A stretch of 64,000 bases of DNA, taken from positions 1-64,000 of the forward strand of contig JABLXW010000012.1 of assembly GCA_013177945.1 (NCBI GenBank), written 5' to 3'. Each line of letters begins with the position of its first letter. Position 1 is the stretch's first letter. A program made the position numbers and the translations under genes. A model generated the notes under the pieces. It had not been told where the DNA came from and did not search any database. It was given only the letters and a program-made list of their open reading frames with translations. Below are positions 32,312 to 42,170 of this stretch, one piece after another. Origin of the DNA: Bacillota bacterium (lineage in GTDB: Bacteria; Bacillota; DSM-12270; Thermacetogeniales; Thermacetogeniaceae).

Positions 32312-35300
32312 ATGAGCGAAAGTTTCGTCCACCTTCACGTTCACAGTGAATACAGCCTGCTGGACGGGGCAGCCCGCCTAAAGGATCTGGTGAAAACGGC
32401 TGCGGAGATGGGAATGCCGGCCCTTGCCCTGACAGACCATGGGGTGATGTACGGCGTGATTGACTTTTACAAGCTGGCTAAGGAGCACGGAATCCACCCA
32501 ATTCTGGGTTGTGAGGTTTATGTAGCAACAAGGACGCGCTTTGACCGGGTGCCCCATGTTGATGATTCTCAGTACCACCTGACTCTCCTTGCAGAAAACG
32601 AGACCGGTTATAAAAATCTGCTCGCTTTAGTCTCTGCTGCTTACCTGGAGGGTTTTTACTATAAGCCCCGCGTCGACCGGGAACTGCTGGCCCGGCACAG
32701 CAAAGGCTTAATTGCTCTGAGTGCATGTCTGGCAGGAGAAGTGCCTGCGGCAATCCTTTCCGGCGAGGAGGAAAAGGCGCGGGAGGCGGCCGAAGCCTAC
32801 CGGGAAATCTTCGGTCCCGATAATTTCTTCCTGGAACTGATGGACCACCAGATGCCGGAACAGCAGCGGGTCAACGCCGGTTTGAGGGAAATTGCCCGGG
32901 CGACGGGGATTCCTCTGGTAGTGACCAACGATGCCCACTACATCCGAAAAGAAGATGCAAAAGTGCATGACATTCTTCTCTGCATCCAAACGGGTAAAAC
33001 CGTTCAGGATGAGAACCGCCTGCGCTTCCCGACCCAGGAGTTTTATCTCAAATCTGCGGCGGAAATGGCGGCCCTTTTCCCCGGGGACCCGGAGGCGGTC
33101 AGGCGGACGAGGGAAATCGCCGAGCGCTGCCGGGTGGAGCTGGATTTCAACCAGATGCACCTCCCCGAATACCGGGTCCCGGATGAATACGATCTGGATT
33201 CTTATTTAAAAAAGCTCTGCTGGGAGGGTCTGGAACAGCGCTACCACGGAGAGATTCCACCCGGGGCGCGGGAGCGGCTGGAATACGAACTTCAGGTGCT
33301 CTGCAAAATGGGATTTGCCGGGTATTTTCTGATCGTCCAGGATTTCGTCAACTGGGCGCGCCGGAAAGGGATTATCGTGGGGCCGGGGCGGGGCTCGGCT
33401 GCGGGGTCCCTGGTGGCTTATGCCCTCGGCATTACCAGCATCGATCCCCTGAAGTACGGCCTCCTTTTCGAACGTTTTCTCAACCCGGAACGGATTACCA
33501 TGCCCGATATCGACATCGACTTTTGCTTCGAGCGGCGGGAAGAGGTCATCGATTATGTCGTGGAGAAATACGGGTCTGATCACGTTGCCCAGATTATCAC
33601 TTTTGGAACGATGATGGCGCGGGGAGCGATCCGGGACGTGGGGCGGGTGCTGAATCTCCCCCTTGCGGAAGTGGACCGCATTGCAAAGCTCGTTCCCGAG
33701 GAGCTTGGGGTGACCCTGGAGAGGGCCCTGCAGACCTCTCCCGAGCTCCGGCAGCTCTACGATGAAAACCCGGAGGTCCGGAACCTGGTGGAGCTGGCGC
33801 GGGCGATTGAAGGGATGCCGCGCCATGCCTCGACACACGCTGCAGGAATCGTGATTTCCAGGGAACCCCTGATCAACTACGTCCCGTTGCAGCGAACCGG
33901 AGACACCGTGACGACCCAGTTCCCAAAGGAAATCGTCGAGGAAATCGGGCTTTTAAAAATGGATCTGCTTGGCCTCCGCACCCTTACCGTGATCGACAAC
34001 ACGCTGGAGATCGTCTTCGAAATGAATAAGATCCGGCTGAATCCGGACCAGTTTCCCCTGGATGACCGGTTGACCTATGAGCTTCTGGCATCAGGGGAAA
34101 CGGTAGGGGTTTTTCAGCTGGAAAGCACCGGGATGCGGCACCTCCTCAAAAGCATGAAACCGGAGCGTTTTGAGGATTTAATCGCCCTGGTTGCCCTGTA
34201 CCGGCCCGGCCCCCTGGGGAGCGGGATGGTGGAGGATTTTATCAACCGCAAGAACGGTCAGACTCCGGTCCAGTACCTTCACCCTGCCCTGGAACCGATT
34301 TTGAGCGAAACCTACGGAGTAATTCTCTACCAGGAGCAGGTTATGCAGATCGCCTGTGAGCTTGCAGGTTTTACCATGGCCCAGGCGGATTCTTTGCGGC
34401 GGGCGATGGGCAAGAAAAAGCCGGAGGTGATCGCAGGGCTGCGGGAAACCTTTGTTTCCGGAGCCGCAGCGCGCCAGGTGGATCCCGGGCTGGCCGGGCA
34501 GATCTTCGACTTGATGGAGCATTTTGCGGGTTACGGCTTTAACAAGAGCCACTCTGCAGCATATGCCCTGATCGCCTACCAGACTGCGTACCTGAAAGCC
34601 CATTATCCGGTTGCCTTAATGGCCGCCCTGTTGACAAGCGTCCGGAGCAACTCCGATAAGGTTTCCTACTACATTCAGGAGTGCCGCCGGCTCGGGATCG
34701 AAATCCTTCCGCCGGATGTCAACGAGAGTCTGGTCAACTTTACCGTCGTCGGGGAGAACCGGATCCGCTTCGGGCTTGCTGCTGTAAAAAACGTCGGCGA
34801 GGGGGCCGTCGAGGTGATTATCAAGGCGCGCCAGACGGGCGGCCCCTTTCAGTCGCTGGATGACTTCTGCCAGCGGGTGGACCTCCGGCAGGTGAATAAG
34901 CGGGTGATTGAAAGCCTGATCCTGTGCGGGGCTTTCGATTCCCTGGGATTTTACCGTTCGCAGTTGCTGGCGGTGCTGGACGACTGCATGGAAACCGCCC
35001 AGGCCAACCGCCGGGATCAGGAGGCCCAGGTGAGCGGCCAGGTTTCTCTTTTCGATCTCCTTGAAGAGCCGCAGGCGAACAAAATTAACCGGAATTACCC
35101 TGCAATTCCCGAATTCCCCATGCAGGAACTTCTGGCCCGAGAGAAAGAGGTCCTGGGTTTTTACGTCAGCGGCCATCCCCTGCGAGATTACCAGGACCTC
35201 CTGGCAGGGAGAACCTCTGCGTACATTGGCGAGCTTGCTCAGTACAGGGACGGGGAGCGGGTGACGGTGGGAGGGATCATAACCTCTCTGCACCGGGCAA

Positions 35301-35764
35301 CCACGAAGCGGGGCGAAGGGGTCATTTACTTTGCACTGGAGGATTTGGGAGGGAGTGTGGAGGTCATTTTCTTCCCTCGCGGGCACGAAAAAGAGCTTCG
35401 TTTCCTGAAAGAGGATGCCATTGTCATTGTGGTGGGGCGGGTCAGTCTGCAGGAAGAATCCTGCCGGATCTTCGGGGAAGAGGTGAGGCCCCTTGAAAAG
35501 GAACCCTCGCAGTACCTTTACGTGCGGATTAATCCCCTCGCGGGAAGGCCGGAGGTGGTTGAAAAGCTGCGCGTTCTTTTTATGCAGCAGCGCGGCCCCA
35601 CTCCTGTCTTTCTTTATTTCGTCCAGCAGAAGAAGCTTATTAAAACCGATTCCTCTTTCTGGGTTGAAGTCACGCCAGAACTGTGCTATCAGGTCGAAGG
35701 ATTATGCGGGCCCGGCTCGTGCCTGGTCCTGGATAAGAAATCGTTTCTGGCGTCAACAGCCTGA
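32312..35764 (+). CDS. dnaE: DNA polymerase III alpha subunit DnaE
   Basis: DnaE is a replicative DNA polymerase subunit; in Firmicutes it works beside PolC. The 1150-residue product has an N-terminal PHP domain (FVHLHVHSEYSLLDG, 5-19) and a palm with GPGRGSAAGSLVAYALGI. The catalytic aspartates are in PDIDIDF (Asp399, Asp401, plus Asp403). The family FAGYGFNKSHSAAYALIAYQTAYLKAHYP segment is present, with HhH motifs and a C-terminal OB-fold (VTVGGIITSLHRATTKRGEG). Its length is normal for the DnaE1 type. The ATG at 32312 follows GGGTAG/CAGG weakly. It is in one direction with mtrB and the acc genes. Confidence 0.96.
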   Translation: MSESFVHLHVHSEYSLLDGAARLKDLVKTAAEMGMPALALTDHGVMYGVIDFYKLAKEHGIHPILGCEVYVATRTRFDRVPHVDDSQYHLTLLAENETGYKNLLALVSAAYLEGFYYKPRVDRELLARHSKGLIALSACLAGEVPAAILSGEEEKAREAAEAYREIFGPDNFFLELMDHQMPEQQRVNAGLREIARATGIPLVVTNDAHYIRKEDAKVHDILLCIQTGKTVQDENRLRFPTQEFYLKSAAEMAALFPGDPEAVRRTREIAERCRVELDFNQMHLPEYRVPDEYDLDSYLKKLCWEGLEQRYHGEIPPGARERLEYELQVLCKMGFAGYFLIVQDFVNWARRKGIIVGPGRGSAAGSLVAYALGITSIDPLKYGLLFERFLNPERITMPDIDIDFCFERREEVIDYVVEKYGSDHVAQIITFGTMMARGAIRDVGRVLNLPLAEVDRIAKLVPEELGVTLERALQTSPELRQLYDENPEVRNLVELARAIEGMPRHASTHAAGIVISREPLINYVPLQRTGDTVTTQFPKEIVEEIGLLKMDLLGLRTLTVIDNTLEIVFEMNKIRLNPDQFPLDDRLTYELLASGETVGVFQLESTGMRHLLKSMKPERFEDLIALVALYRPGPLGSGMVEDFINRKNGQTPVQYLHPALEPILSETYGVILYQEQVMQIACELAGFTMAQADSLRRAMGKKKPEVIAGLRETFVSGAAARQVDPGLAGQIFDLMEHFAGYGFNKSHSAAYALIAYQTAYLKAHYPVALMAALLTSVRSNSDKVSYYIQECRRLGIEILPPDVNESLVNFTVVGENRIRFGLAAVKNVGEGAVEVIIKARQTGGPFQSLDDFCQRVDLRQVNKRVIESLILCGAFDSLGFYRSQLLAVLDDCMETAQANRRDQEAQVSGQVSLFDLLEEPQANKINRNYPAIPEFPMQELLAREKEVLGFYVSGHPLRDYQDLLAGRTSAYIGELAQYRDGERVTVGGIITSLHRATTKRGEGVIYFALEDLGGSVEVIFFPRGHEKELRFLKEDAIVIVVGRVSLQEESCRIFGEEVRPLEKEPSQYLYVRINPLAGRPEVVEKLRVLFMQQRGPTPVFLYFVQQKKLIKTDSSFWVEVTPELCYQVEGLCGPGSCLVLDKKSFLASTA

Positions 35765-35769
35765 TAAAT

Positions 35770-35798
35770 TTGCAATATCAGTAAAAATATGGTATCAT
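35770..35798 (+). promoter_or_regulatory. Sigma-A promoter of mtrB
   Basis: TTGCAA (35770-35775), a 17-base spacer and TATCAT (35793-35798) lie right after the dnaE stop and 22 bases before the mtrB start, so mtrB probably has its own transcript. Confidence 0.7.
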
Positions 35799-35820
35799 CA
35801 AAAAGATAAGGCGAAGGACG

Positions 35821-36057
35821 GTGATTGCAGTGGTTGAACACTCTGTACTGGGTGATTATATTGCAGTGAAGGCATTGGAAAATGGGGTTACCATTATCGG
35901 CCTTACCCGGGGCAAGGATACCAGACTCCATCACACCGAAAAACTTGACAAGGGAGAAGTAATGATTGCCCAGTTCACGGAGCATACCTCGGCGATTAAA
36001 GTGCGCGGCCGGGCTGTTATCTATACAAAGTTTGGGTCGTTCGAGACCACCGTCTAG
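35821..36057 (+). CDS. mtrB: TRAP, trp RNA-binding attenuation protein
   Basis: TRAP is an 11-subunit ring that binds L-tryptophan and then wraps (G/U)AG repeats in trp leader RNA, lowering trp gene expression. The 78-residue product matches the family throughout: VIGL-like [35 protein letters not shown] and KVRG. The RNA-contact residues Lys37, Lys56 and Arg58 of the Bacillus protein correspond to Lys41, Lys60 and Arg62 here. The GTG at 35821 is used; an in-frame GTG at 35830 is the alternative. No trp gene is in the window, and it sits between dnaE and accD rather than beside folate genes as in Bacillus. Confidence 0.95.
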   Translation: MIAVVEHSVLGDYIAVKALENGVTIIGLTRGKDTRLHHTEKLDKGEVMIAQFTEHTSAIKVRGRAVIYTKFGSFETTV

Positions 36058-36157
36058 CCGGGCAATCATTTTAACGAAACTTCGAGCAGGAATCTTCAGC
36101 TGTCTGGTCGAATGCTTTATCCACCAGAATTTTGGATGGGGAGGGGGCCAAAATTCG

Positions 36158-36358
36158 ATGTGGACGGTAGTTTATATTGCACCAAACCGGGCAACTGCCG
36201 AGATGCTTAAAGAAATCCTTACTTCGGAGGGACTTTTAGTAATGCTCCGGTCTGCCGGCATCCCTCATTTTGGAGACGGGGGAGCGGTTGAGATTCTGGT
36301 GCCGGAGTCGGAGGCAGAAGAAGCTTACGAGATTTTAAGCAGCACTGTTCCTGTTTAA
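36158..36358 (+). CDS. DUF2007-like small protein
   Basis: The 66-residue protein starts MWTVVYIAPNRATAEMLKEILTSEG and ends in ILVPESEAEEAYEIL. This is the pattern of the DUF2007 (putative signal-transducing) domain, a small ferredoxin-like fold with a beta strand, helix, two strands and a C-terminal helix. The role is unknown. The ATG at 36158 has a GAGGGGG site. Similar small genes are often found just upstream of accD in Clostridia; here accD starts 126 bases downstream, after a strong hairpin. Confidence 0.7.
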   Translation: MWTVVYIAPNRATAEMLKEILTSEGLLVMLRSAGIPHFGDGGAVEILVPESEAEEAYEILSSTVPV

Positions 36359-36395
36359 AAGACAGCACTTCTGGAACCGCCTCACCCACCAGTTG

Positions 36396-36426
36396 CCCTG
36401 CAGAGCCCCGCCAGGGCTCTGCAGGG
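36396..36426 (+). terminator. 13-bp perfect hairpin before accD
   Basis: A perfect 13-bp GC-rich stem (36396-36408 with 36414-36426) with a 5-base loop lies between the DUF2007-like gene and accD. The following bases are not a clear T-run, so it may be a weak terminator, an RNA-stability element or a control site for accD. Confidence 0.45.
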
Positions 36427-36483
36427 GTCTAACCTCAACCGGAATCCGGGTATCATTTGTTGCCTGAATAAGGAGGGAGCGGA

Positions 36484-37332
36484 CTGTTCAGGGATCTGTT
36501 CCGGAAGCAGCAAAGATACATTACCGTAAAAGCCGATCACGCTCCGCGGGAAAGGGAAGCCCTCTGGCTCAAGTGTCCGCAGTGTGGAGAGCTTTTATAT
36601 GTGCGCGAGCTTGAAAAAAACCTCAAGGTATGCCGGAAGTGCCGCTACCACTTCCGGCTTACTGCTCCGGAAAGGCTGGCTTTGACCCTTGATGAAGGGA
36701 GTTTTGAAGAGTTCGACGGCGATTTGGCGCCCGTTGATCTTTTAGGTTTTCCCAACTACCGGGAAAAGCTGGCCTGCGCCCAGCAGGAAACGGGATTGCG
36801 GGAGGCCGTTCTTACCGGTACGGGCACCATTGAAGGCTGGCCGGTGCAGGTAGGTGTTTTAGAGCCCCACTTCATCATGGGGAGCATGGGGAGCATTGTC
36901 GGAGAAAAAATCGTCCGGCTTGCAGAAAGGGCCCTGGAAAGCAGATTGCCGGTTTTGATTTTCTCGGCATCTGGTGGCGCCAGGATGCAGGAAGGAATTT
37001 TTTCTTTAATGCAGATGGCAAGAACGAGCGCGGCTTTTGCCAGACTCAATGAGGCCGGGCTTTTGTATATCTCGGTTCTCACCGATCCCACAACGGGCGG
37101 AGTCACCGCCAGTTTTGCCGCCCTGGGGGACATTATTCTTGCAGAACCCGGGGCGCTGGTTGGATTCGCCGGACGGAGGGTGACGGAGCAGACAATAAGG
37201 GAGAAGCTCCCTCCTGGTTTTCAAACCGCAGAGTTCTGCTTCGACCACGGTTTTGTCGATCTTGTAGTTCCCCGCCAGGAGATGAAGAAGACTTTAGCGC
37301 ACATCCTCTCTCTTCACGGTGAAAGGAGTTAG
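36484..37332 (+). CDS. accD: Acetyl-CoA carboxylase carboxyltransferase beta subunit AccD, probable CTG start
   Basis: AccD with AccA moves the carboxyl group from biotin to acetyl-CoA, making malonyl-CoA for fatty acids. The 282-residue product has the zinc finger C31-x2-C34...C50-x2-C53 and the carboxyltransferase core GSMGSIVGEKIVRL and SGGARMQEGIFSLMQMARTSAA. The first standard start in frame (GTG 36601) would delete half of the zinc finger. The CTG at 36484 lies 7-8 bases after AAGGAGG and gives the normal start FRDLFRKQQRYITV, so I propose a CTG start. accA follows after five bases. Confidence 0.9.
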   Translation: MFRDLFRKQQRYITVKADHAPREREALWLKCPQCGELLYVRELEKNLKVCRKCRYHFRLTAPERLALTLDEGSFEEFDGDLAPVDLLGFPNYREKLACAQQETGLREAVLTGTGTIEGWPVQVGVLEPHFIMGSMGSIVGEKIVRLAERALESRLPVLIFSASGGARMQEGIFSLMQMARTSAAFARLNEAGLLYISVLTDPTTGGVTASFAALGDIILAEPGALVGFAGRRVTEQTIREKLPPGFQTAEFCFDHGFVDLVVPRQEMKKTLAHILSLHGERS

Positions 37333-37337
37333 CGGGA

Positions 37338-38288
37338 TTGCCGAATCTGCTCCTCGACTTTGAGAAGCCTCTTGTGGAACTGGAAAACCGGATCTCCGAA
37401 CTTAAAAAGTATGCCGGGGAAAAGGGGATCGATCTGGGAACCGAAATCGAACTCCTGGAAAAGAGGGCACAGGAGCTGAAAAAAGAGATTTATCAGAACC
37501 TTACCCCCTGGCAGCGCACCCAGCTGGCGCGCCACCCGGAGCGCCCCAATACCCTTGATTACATTAAATTTCTTTTTACTGATTTTCTTGCCCTCTTTGG
37601 GGATCGGTGCAGCGGTGACGATCCTGCCATTGTCGGGGGGATCGCCAGGTTTGAGGGCTCTCCTGTCACCGTCATCGGGCACGTCAAGGGCCACAATACA
37701 AAGGAAAATCTTGCCCGCAACTTTGGAATGCCCCACCCTGAAGGTTTTCGGAAAGCGCTTCGCCTTGTCCAGCAGGCAGAAAAGTTTCGCCGCCCGGTGA
37801 TTTCCTTTATCGATACACCCGGGGCTTATTCCGGGGTCGGGGCCGAGGAGCGCGGGCAGGCCTGGGCGATTGCCCGCAACCTCTCTGCCTTTGCCAGGGT
37901 TAAAACTCCCATTATCGTCGTGATCACTGGGGAGGGGGGAAGCGGGGGCGCCCTCGCCCTGGGGGTTGGGGATCTCCTCTTGATGCTCGAGAATGCCATC
38001 TTTTCTGTAATCTCTCCTGAAGGGTGCGCTGCCATCCTCTGGAAGGATGCCGGACGTGCTCCGGAGGCGGCCGCAGCCCTGAAGCTTACGGCGCCCGAAC
38101 TGCTCGAACTGGGTGTCATCGATGGGATTATTCCGGAGCCGCTTGGCGGCGCCCACCGCGACCCGCAGGGAGCGGCCGAAAACCTGCGCCAGGAACTCAG
38201 GAAAAGGCTTGACGAATTGAAGCGGATCGATCCTGAGGAACTCGTTTTAAACCGCTGGAACCGCCTCCGCGGCATAGGGAAATATTAA
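37338..38288 (+). CDS. accA: Acetyl-CoA carboxylase carboxyltransferase alpha subunit AccA
   Basis: The 316-residue partner of AccD has the family N-terminal coil (LLDFEKPLVELENRISELKK) and the catalytic core ISFIDTPGAYSGVGAEERGQ and ITGEGGSGGALALGVGD, with SPEGCAAILWKDA near residue 235. The TTG at 37338 follows AAAGGAG. It directly follows accD. The biotin carrier and carboxylase genes (accB, accC) are not in the window. Confidence 0.95.
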   Translation: MPNLLLDFEKPLVELENRISELKKYAGEKGIDLGTEIELLEKRAQELKKEIYQNLTPWQRTQLARHPERPNTLDYIKFLFTDFLALFGDRCSGDDPAIVGGIARFEGSPVTVIGHVKGHNTKENLARNFGMPHPEGFRKALRLVQQAEKFRRPVISFIDTPGAYSGVGAEERGQAWAIARNLSAFARVKTPIIVVITGEGGSGGALALGVGDLLLMLENAIFSVISPEGCAAILWKDAGRAPEAAAALKLTAPELLELGVIDGIIPEPLGGAHRDPQGAAENLRQELRKRLDELKRIDPEELVLNRWNRLRGIGKY

Positions 38289-38308
38289 GAGGGAAAACTA
38301 ACCTGTAG

Positions 38309-39298
<990 letters not shown>

Positions 39299-39341
39299 CC
39301 CCAATCAGGCAAGTCTTATCCAAAAGAAGAGGAGGGGTCTG

Positions 39342-41093
39342 ATGAGAAAAACAAAAATTGTCTGTACGATCGGGCCGGCCAGTGACTCCCTGGAGGTGAT
39401 GAAGGAGTTACTCAAAGCCGGGATGGATGTGGCGCGGCTGAATTTTTCCCATGGCACCCACGAAGAGCACGAAAGGCGCCTTCACAATCTGCGCCGGGCC
39501 GCGGCCGAACTGGGGAGCAATCTTGCGATCATGCTGGACACCAAGGGTCCCGAAATCCGGATCGGCCTTTTAAAAGGGGGCAGGGTTCTTTTGCGCGAAG
39601 GGGCCCGGGTGACCCTGACCACGGAAGAGATTGAAGGGGATGAAAACCGGATCTCGGTTACTTACAAGGGACTGCCGCGATCCGTCAAGCCAGGGGATAT
39701 GGTTCTGCTCGACGACGGAATGATCGGCCTCAAGGTTCTCGAGGCAGGGGACACGGAGGTAGATTGTGAAGTAGTTTTCGGGGGAGAGTTGACTAACCGG
39801 AAAGGGGTTAATCTTCCGGGTGTTCCCCTTGATTTGCCTGCGGTAACGGAGCAGGATGTGGCGGACATCAATTTTGGAATAGATCATGAAGTGGATTTTA
39901 TCGCAGCCTCCTTTGTGCGGCGCGCGGCAGATGTTCTGGCCGTGAGGCGTTTGCTGGAGGCACGTGATGCCGACATCCACATCATCGCGAAGATCGAGAA
40001 CGAAGAAGGGGTTAAAAACCTGGATGAGATCATCAAGGTTGCGGATGGTGTGATGGTGGCGCGGGGGGATCTCGGGGTCGAGATTCCCACCGAAGAGGTT
40101 CCCCTGATCCAGAAAAAGATTATCGAAAAGTGCAACCGGGCAGGAAAGCCTGTAATTACTGCCACTCAGATGCTGGAGTCGATGATCCGCAACCCGCGCC
40201 CCACGCGGGCCGAGGCAAGTGATGTGGCCAATGCCATCCTGGACGGAACGGATGCGGTGATGCTTTCCGGAGAAACGGCAAGCGGAAAATACCCGGTTGA
40301 GGCCGTCCGGATTATGGCGCGCATTGCCGAACGCACCGAGCAGGCCCTGGATTACGGGCAGATCCTTCTGAAAAAGGGAGCTGCTGCACCCCGGACGATC
40401 ACTGATGCCATCAGCCACGCCACGTGCACAACGGCTCAGGATCTGGGTGCGGCTGCCATTATTACCGTTACGAAGTCGGGCTTTACGGCCCGGATGGTCT
40501 CGAAGTACCGGCCGCGCGCACCGATTGTGGCGGTGAGTCCGAGCGAAAAGGTGCGCCGGAAGCTCTCCCTGGTATGGGGGGTTCAGGCGCTGGGTATTCC
40601 TTTTACTGCAAATACAGATGAGATGATTAAGGAAGCAGTTGACACCGGTCTCGCGGAGGGTCTGATCAAGTGCGGCGACTTGATCGTGATTACTGCCGGC
40701 GTGCCTGTGGGAGTTCCCGGAACCACGAATCTGCTCAAGGTTCACATCGTCGGGGAAGTGCTGGCGCGGGGAACGGGGATCGGGAACCGGGCGGTGATCG
40801 GCAAGGTCCGGATATGCAAGAAACCTGAAGAGGCCCTTGCCAGGGTAAACCGGGGAGACATTCTGGTAACCACAAGCACCGACCGGGATTTCATCCCCAG
40901 CATGCAGAAGGCAGGGGCGATTATCACCGAAGAGGGCGGCCTTACTTCCCATGCTGCCATTGTCGGCTTAAACCTGGGAATTCCTGTTGTTGTGGGTGTG
41001 GAAGGTGCGACGGAAATTCTCAAGGATGGGGGAACAGTTACCGTTGACAGCATGCGCGGTCTGATTTACCGGGGTGCCACCACGGTTCTGTAA
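39342..41093 (+). CDS. pyk: Pyruvate kinase with C-terminal PEP-utiliser domain
   Basis: Pyruvate kinase converts phosphoenolpyruvate and ADP to pyruvate and ATP. The 583-residue product has the barrel motifs KIVCTIGPAS, MLDTKGPEIRIG, the active-site IIAKIENEEGVKNLDEI and VARGDLGVEIP, and the allosteric domain. It also carries the extra C-terminal domain found in Bacillus-type enzymes, with TEEGGLTSHAAIVGLNLGIPVVVG (about 530-553), which resembles the phosphohistidine domain of PEP-utilising enzymes. The ATG at 39342 has GAGGAGGGG upstream. It is downstream of pfkA by 43 bases. Confidence 0.96.
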   Translation: MRKTKIVCTIGPASDSLEVMKELLKAGMDVARLNFSHGTHEEHERRLHNLRRAAAELGSNLAIMLDTKGPEIRIGLLKGGRVLLREGARVTLTTEEIEGDENRISVTYKGLPRSVKPGDMVLLDDGMIGLKVLEAGDTEVDCEVVFGGELTNRKGVNLPGVPLDLPAVTEQDVADINFGIDHEVDFIAASFVRRAADVLAVRRLLEARDADIHIIAKIENEEGVKNLDEIIKVADGVMVARGDLGVEIPTEEVPLIQKKIIEKCNRAGKPVITATQMLESMIRNPRPTRAEASDVANAILDGTDAVMLSGETASGKYPVEAVRIMARIAERTEQALDYGQILLKKGAAAPRTITDAISHATCTTAQDLGAAAIITVTKSGFTARMVSKYRPRAPIVAVSPSEKVRRKLSLVWGVQALGIPFTANTDEMIKEAVDTGLAEGLIKCGDLIVITAGVPVGVPGTTNLLKVHIVGEVLARGTGIGNRAVIGKVRICKKPEEALARVNRGDILVTTSTDRDFIPSMQKAGAIITEEGGLTSHAAIVGLNLGIPVVVGVEGATEILKDGGTVTVDSMRGLIYRGATTVL

Positions 41094-41115
41094 GGGATCT
41101 TCCGGGGGGAGGAGC

Positions 41116-41598
41116 GTGTACCAGTTTTATCTCCTTGCACAGGCCGAGCAGGGTAATCCCGATGCTTTTTGGGTCCTGGCTGAAGACTATCTTCCGGTGA
41201 TTTTTAATAAGATCTGGCTTCTTTCGGGAAGCACTGGAGAGACAAAGGAAATTATGAGCCAGGGGCTCCTTACTGCCTGGTCCAGGATCCGGACCATGGC
41301 AAAACGCGGGGCCTTTCAGAATTTTTTGAGCCGCTCGATGATGGAAGCGGCTTGCGCGCACCTCAAAAAACAGAAAGCACCACCCCAGCCTGTTTCCCAT
41401 GATGAAGAGATGATTAAAGAAGCGGGGGATCTGGTACGGAAAGTTCTCCAGTTGGACCGCCTGGAGCGCTGGCTTGTTGTGATGCGCTATTTGGAAAACT
41501 TCACACTCCGGGAAATCGCAGCCATCCTCGGAAAACGGGAAGAACAGGTTCTTGAGGCCCTGACGCGGATTTTATCAACCCTGGAAGTTGCTGATTAG
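41116..41598 (+). CDS. ECF-like RNA polymerase sigma factor
   Basis: The 160-residue protein has an N-terminal helical region similar to sigma region 2 (AQAEQGNPDAFWVLAEDYLPVIFNKI) and a C-terminal region-4-like helix-turn-helix (TLREIAAILGKREEQVLEALTRIL). It should direct RNA polymerase to a small regulon under control of the next gene. The GTG at 41116 follows GGGGGGAGGAG, 22 bases after pyk. The region-2 match is loose, so it could also be a sigma-like regulator. It and the zinc-finger protein after it form a sigma/anti-sigma pair. Confidence 0.7.
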   Translation: MYQFYLLAQAEQGNPDAFWVLAEDYLPVIFNKIWLLSGSTGETKEIMSQGLLTAWSRIRTMAKRGAFQNFLSRSMMEAACAHLKKQKAPPQPVSHDEEMIKEAGDLVRKVLQLDRLERWLVVMRYLENFTLREIAAILGKREEQVLEALTRILSTLEVAD

Positions 41599-41610
41599 GG
41601 GGTATTACTG

Positions 41611-42063
41611 TTGGCCTCCGACTGCGAGTCCATTCGCAAGCGCTTGTGTGCTTATTTGGGTCACGATCTTGACTGGTGGGAGGGGGAGAAGATCAATTTG
41701 CACCTGCAGCACTGCCCCTCCTGCGATGCTGTTTATCACCAGTTTCGCGCCCGCGTTGAAAGGCTGCGCCGGGAATTGCGAGACTGGGCCTGCGAGAACC
41801 GCTTCCCCGAGGGCTGGAACGAGGAGTTCCGGGAGGGGCTTTTTAAAGCATTGAAAAACCAGAGGGGTTTCCCCCGGAACGGCAAAGATGCGGTTTCCCG
41901 GGAGCGAAGAGGTCTCGCGGGGAGAGCAAGACTAAAAATTCCGCTCCTCTTTGTTGGTTTGTTTATTTTCATCACCATTGTTTCGCCCTTCTTATGCTGG
42001 TTAACCCTGCACCTTCCCTTTTATGGCCTTCTTGTAAAAAAATTTCTTTTAACTGTGATCTGA
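41611..42063 (+). CDS. Membrane-bound zinc-finger anti-sigma factor
   Basis: The 150-residue protein has an N-terminal zf-HC2 type motif (His31-x3-Cys35-x2-Cys38, in HLQHCPSC) and one membrane segment near residues 108-130 (LKIPLLFVGLFIFITIV). A second hydrophobic stretch lies at the C-terminus. This is the layout of anti-sigma factors that hold an ECF sigma at the membrane until a signal arrives, and it is encoded 12 bases after the sigma-like gene. The TTG at 41611 has AGGGGG at about 8 bases. The extra-cytoplasmic part is very short, so the signal may be read within the membrane or by the zinc site (redox). Confidence 0.75.
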   Translation: MASDCESIRKRLCAYLGHDLDWWEGEKINLHLQHCPSCDAVYHQFRARVERLRRELRDWACENRFPEGWNEEFREGLFKALKNQRGFPRNGKDAVSRERRGLAGRARLKIPLLFVGLFIFITIVSPFLCWLTLHLPFYGLLVKKFLLTVI

Positions 42064-42170
42064 GCCGGTTCACTGAAGTTCTTCTGAAAGGTTTTTCAAG
42101 ATCCCTTGACGAATCCTTAAGATGGATTATACTCAAAGAGGTTTTAATTTTGATTGAAGGTGGTTGGTAA

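Noticed and set aside
36396-36426. Hairpin before accD as a riboswitch
   Set aside because: It is a simple 13-bp stem with a 5-base loop; no conserved riboswitch core is visible around it.
39570-40952. Minus-strand frame of 460 codons
   Set aside because: It is the shadow of pyruvate kinase, caused by high GC and codon bias.
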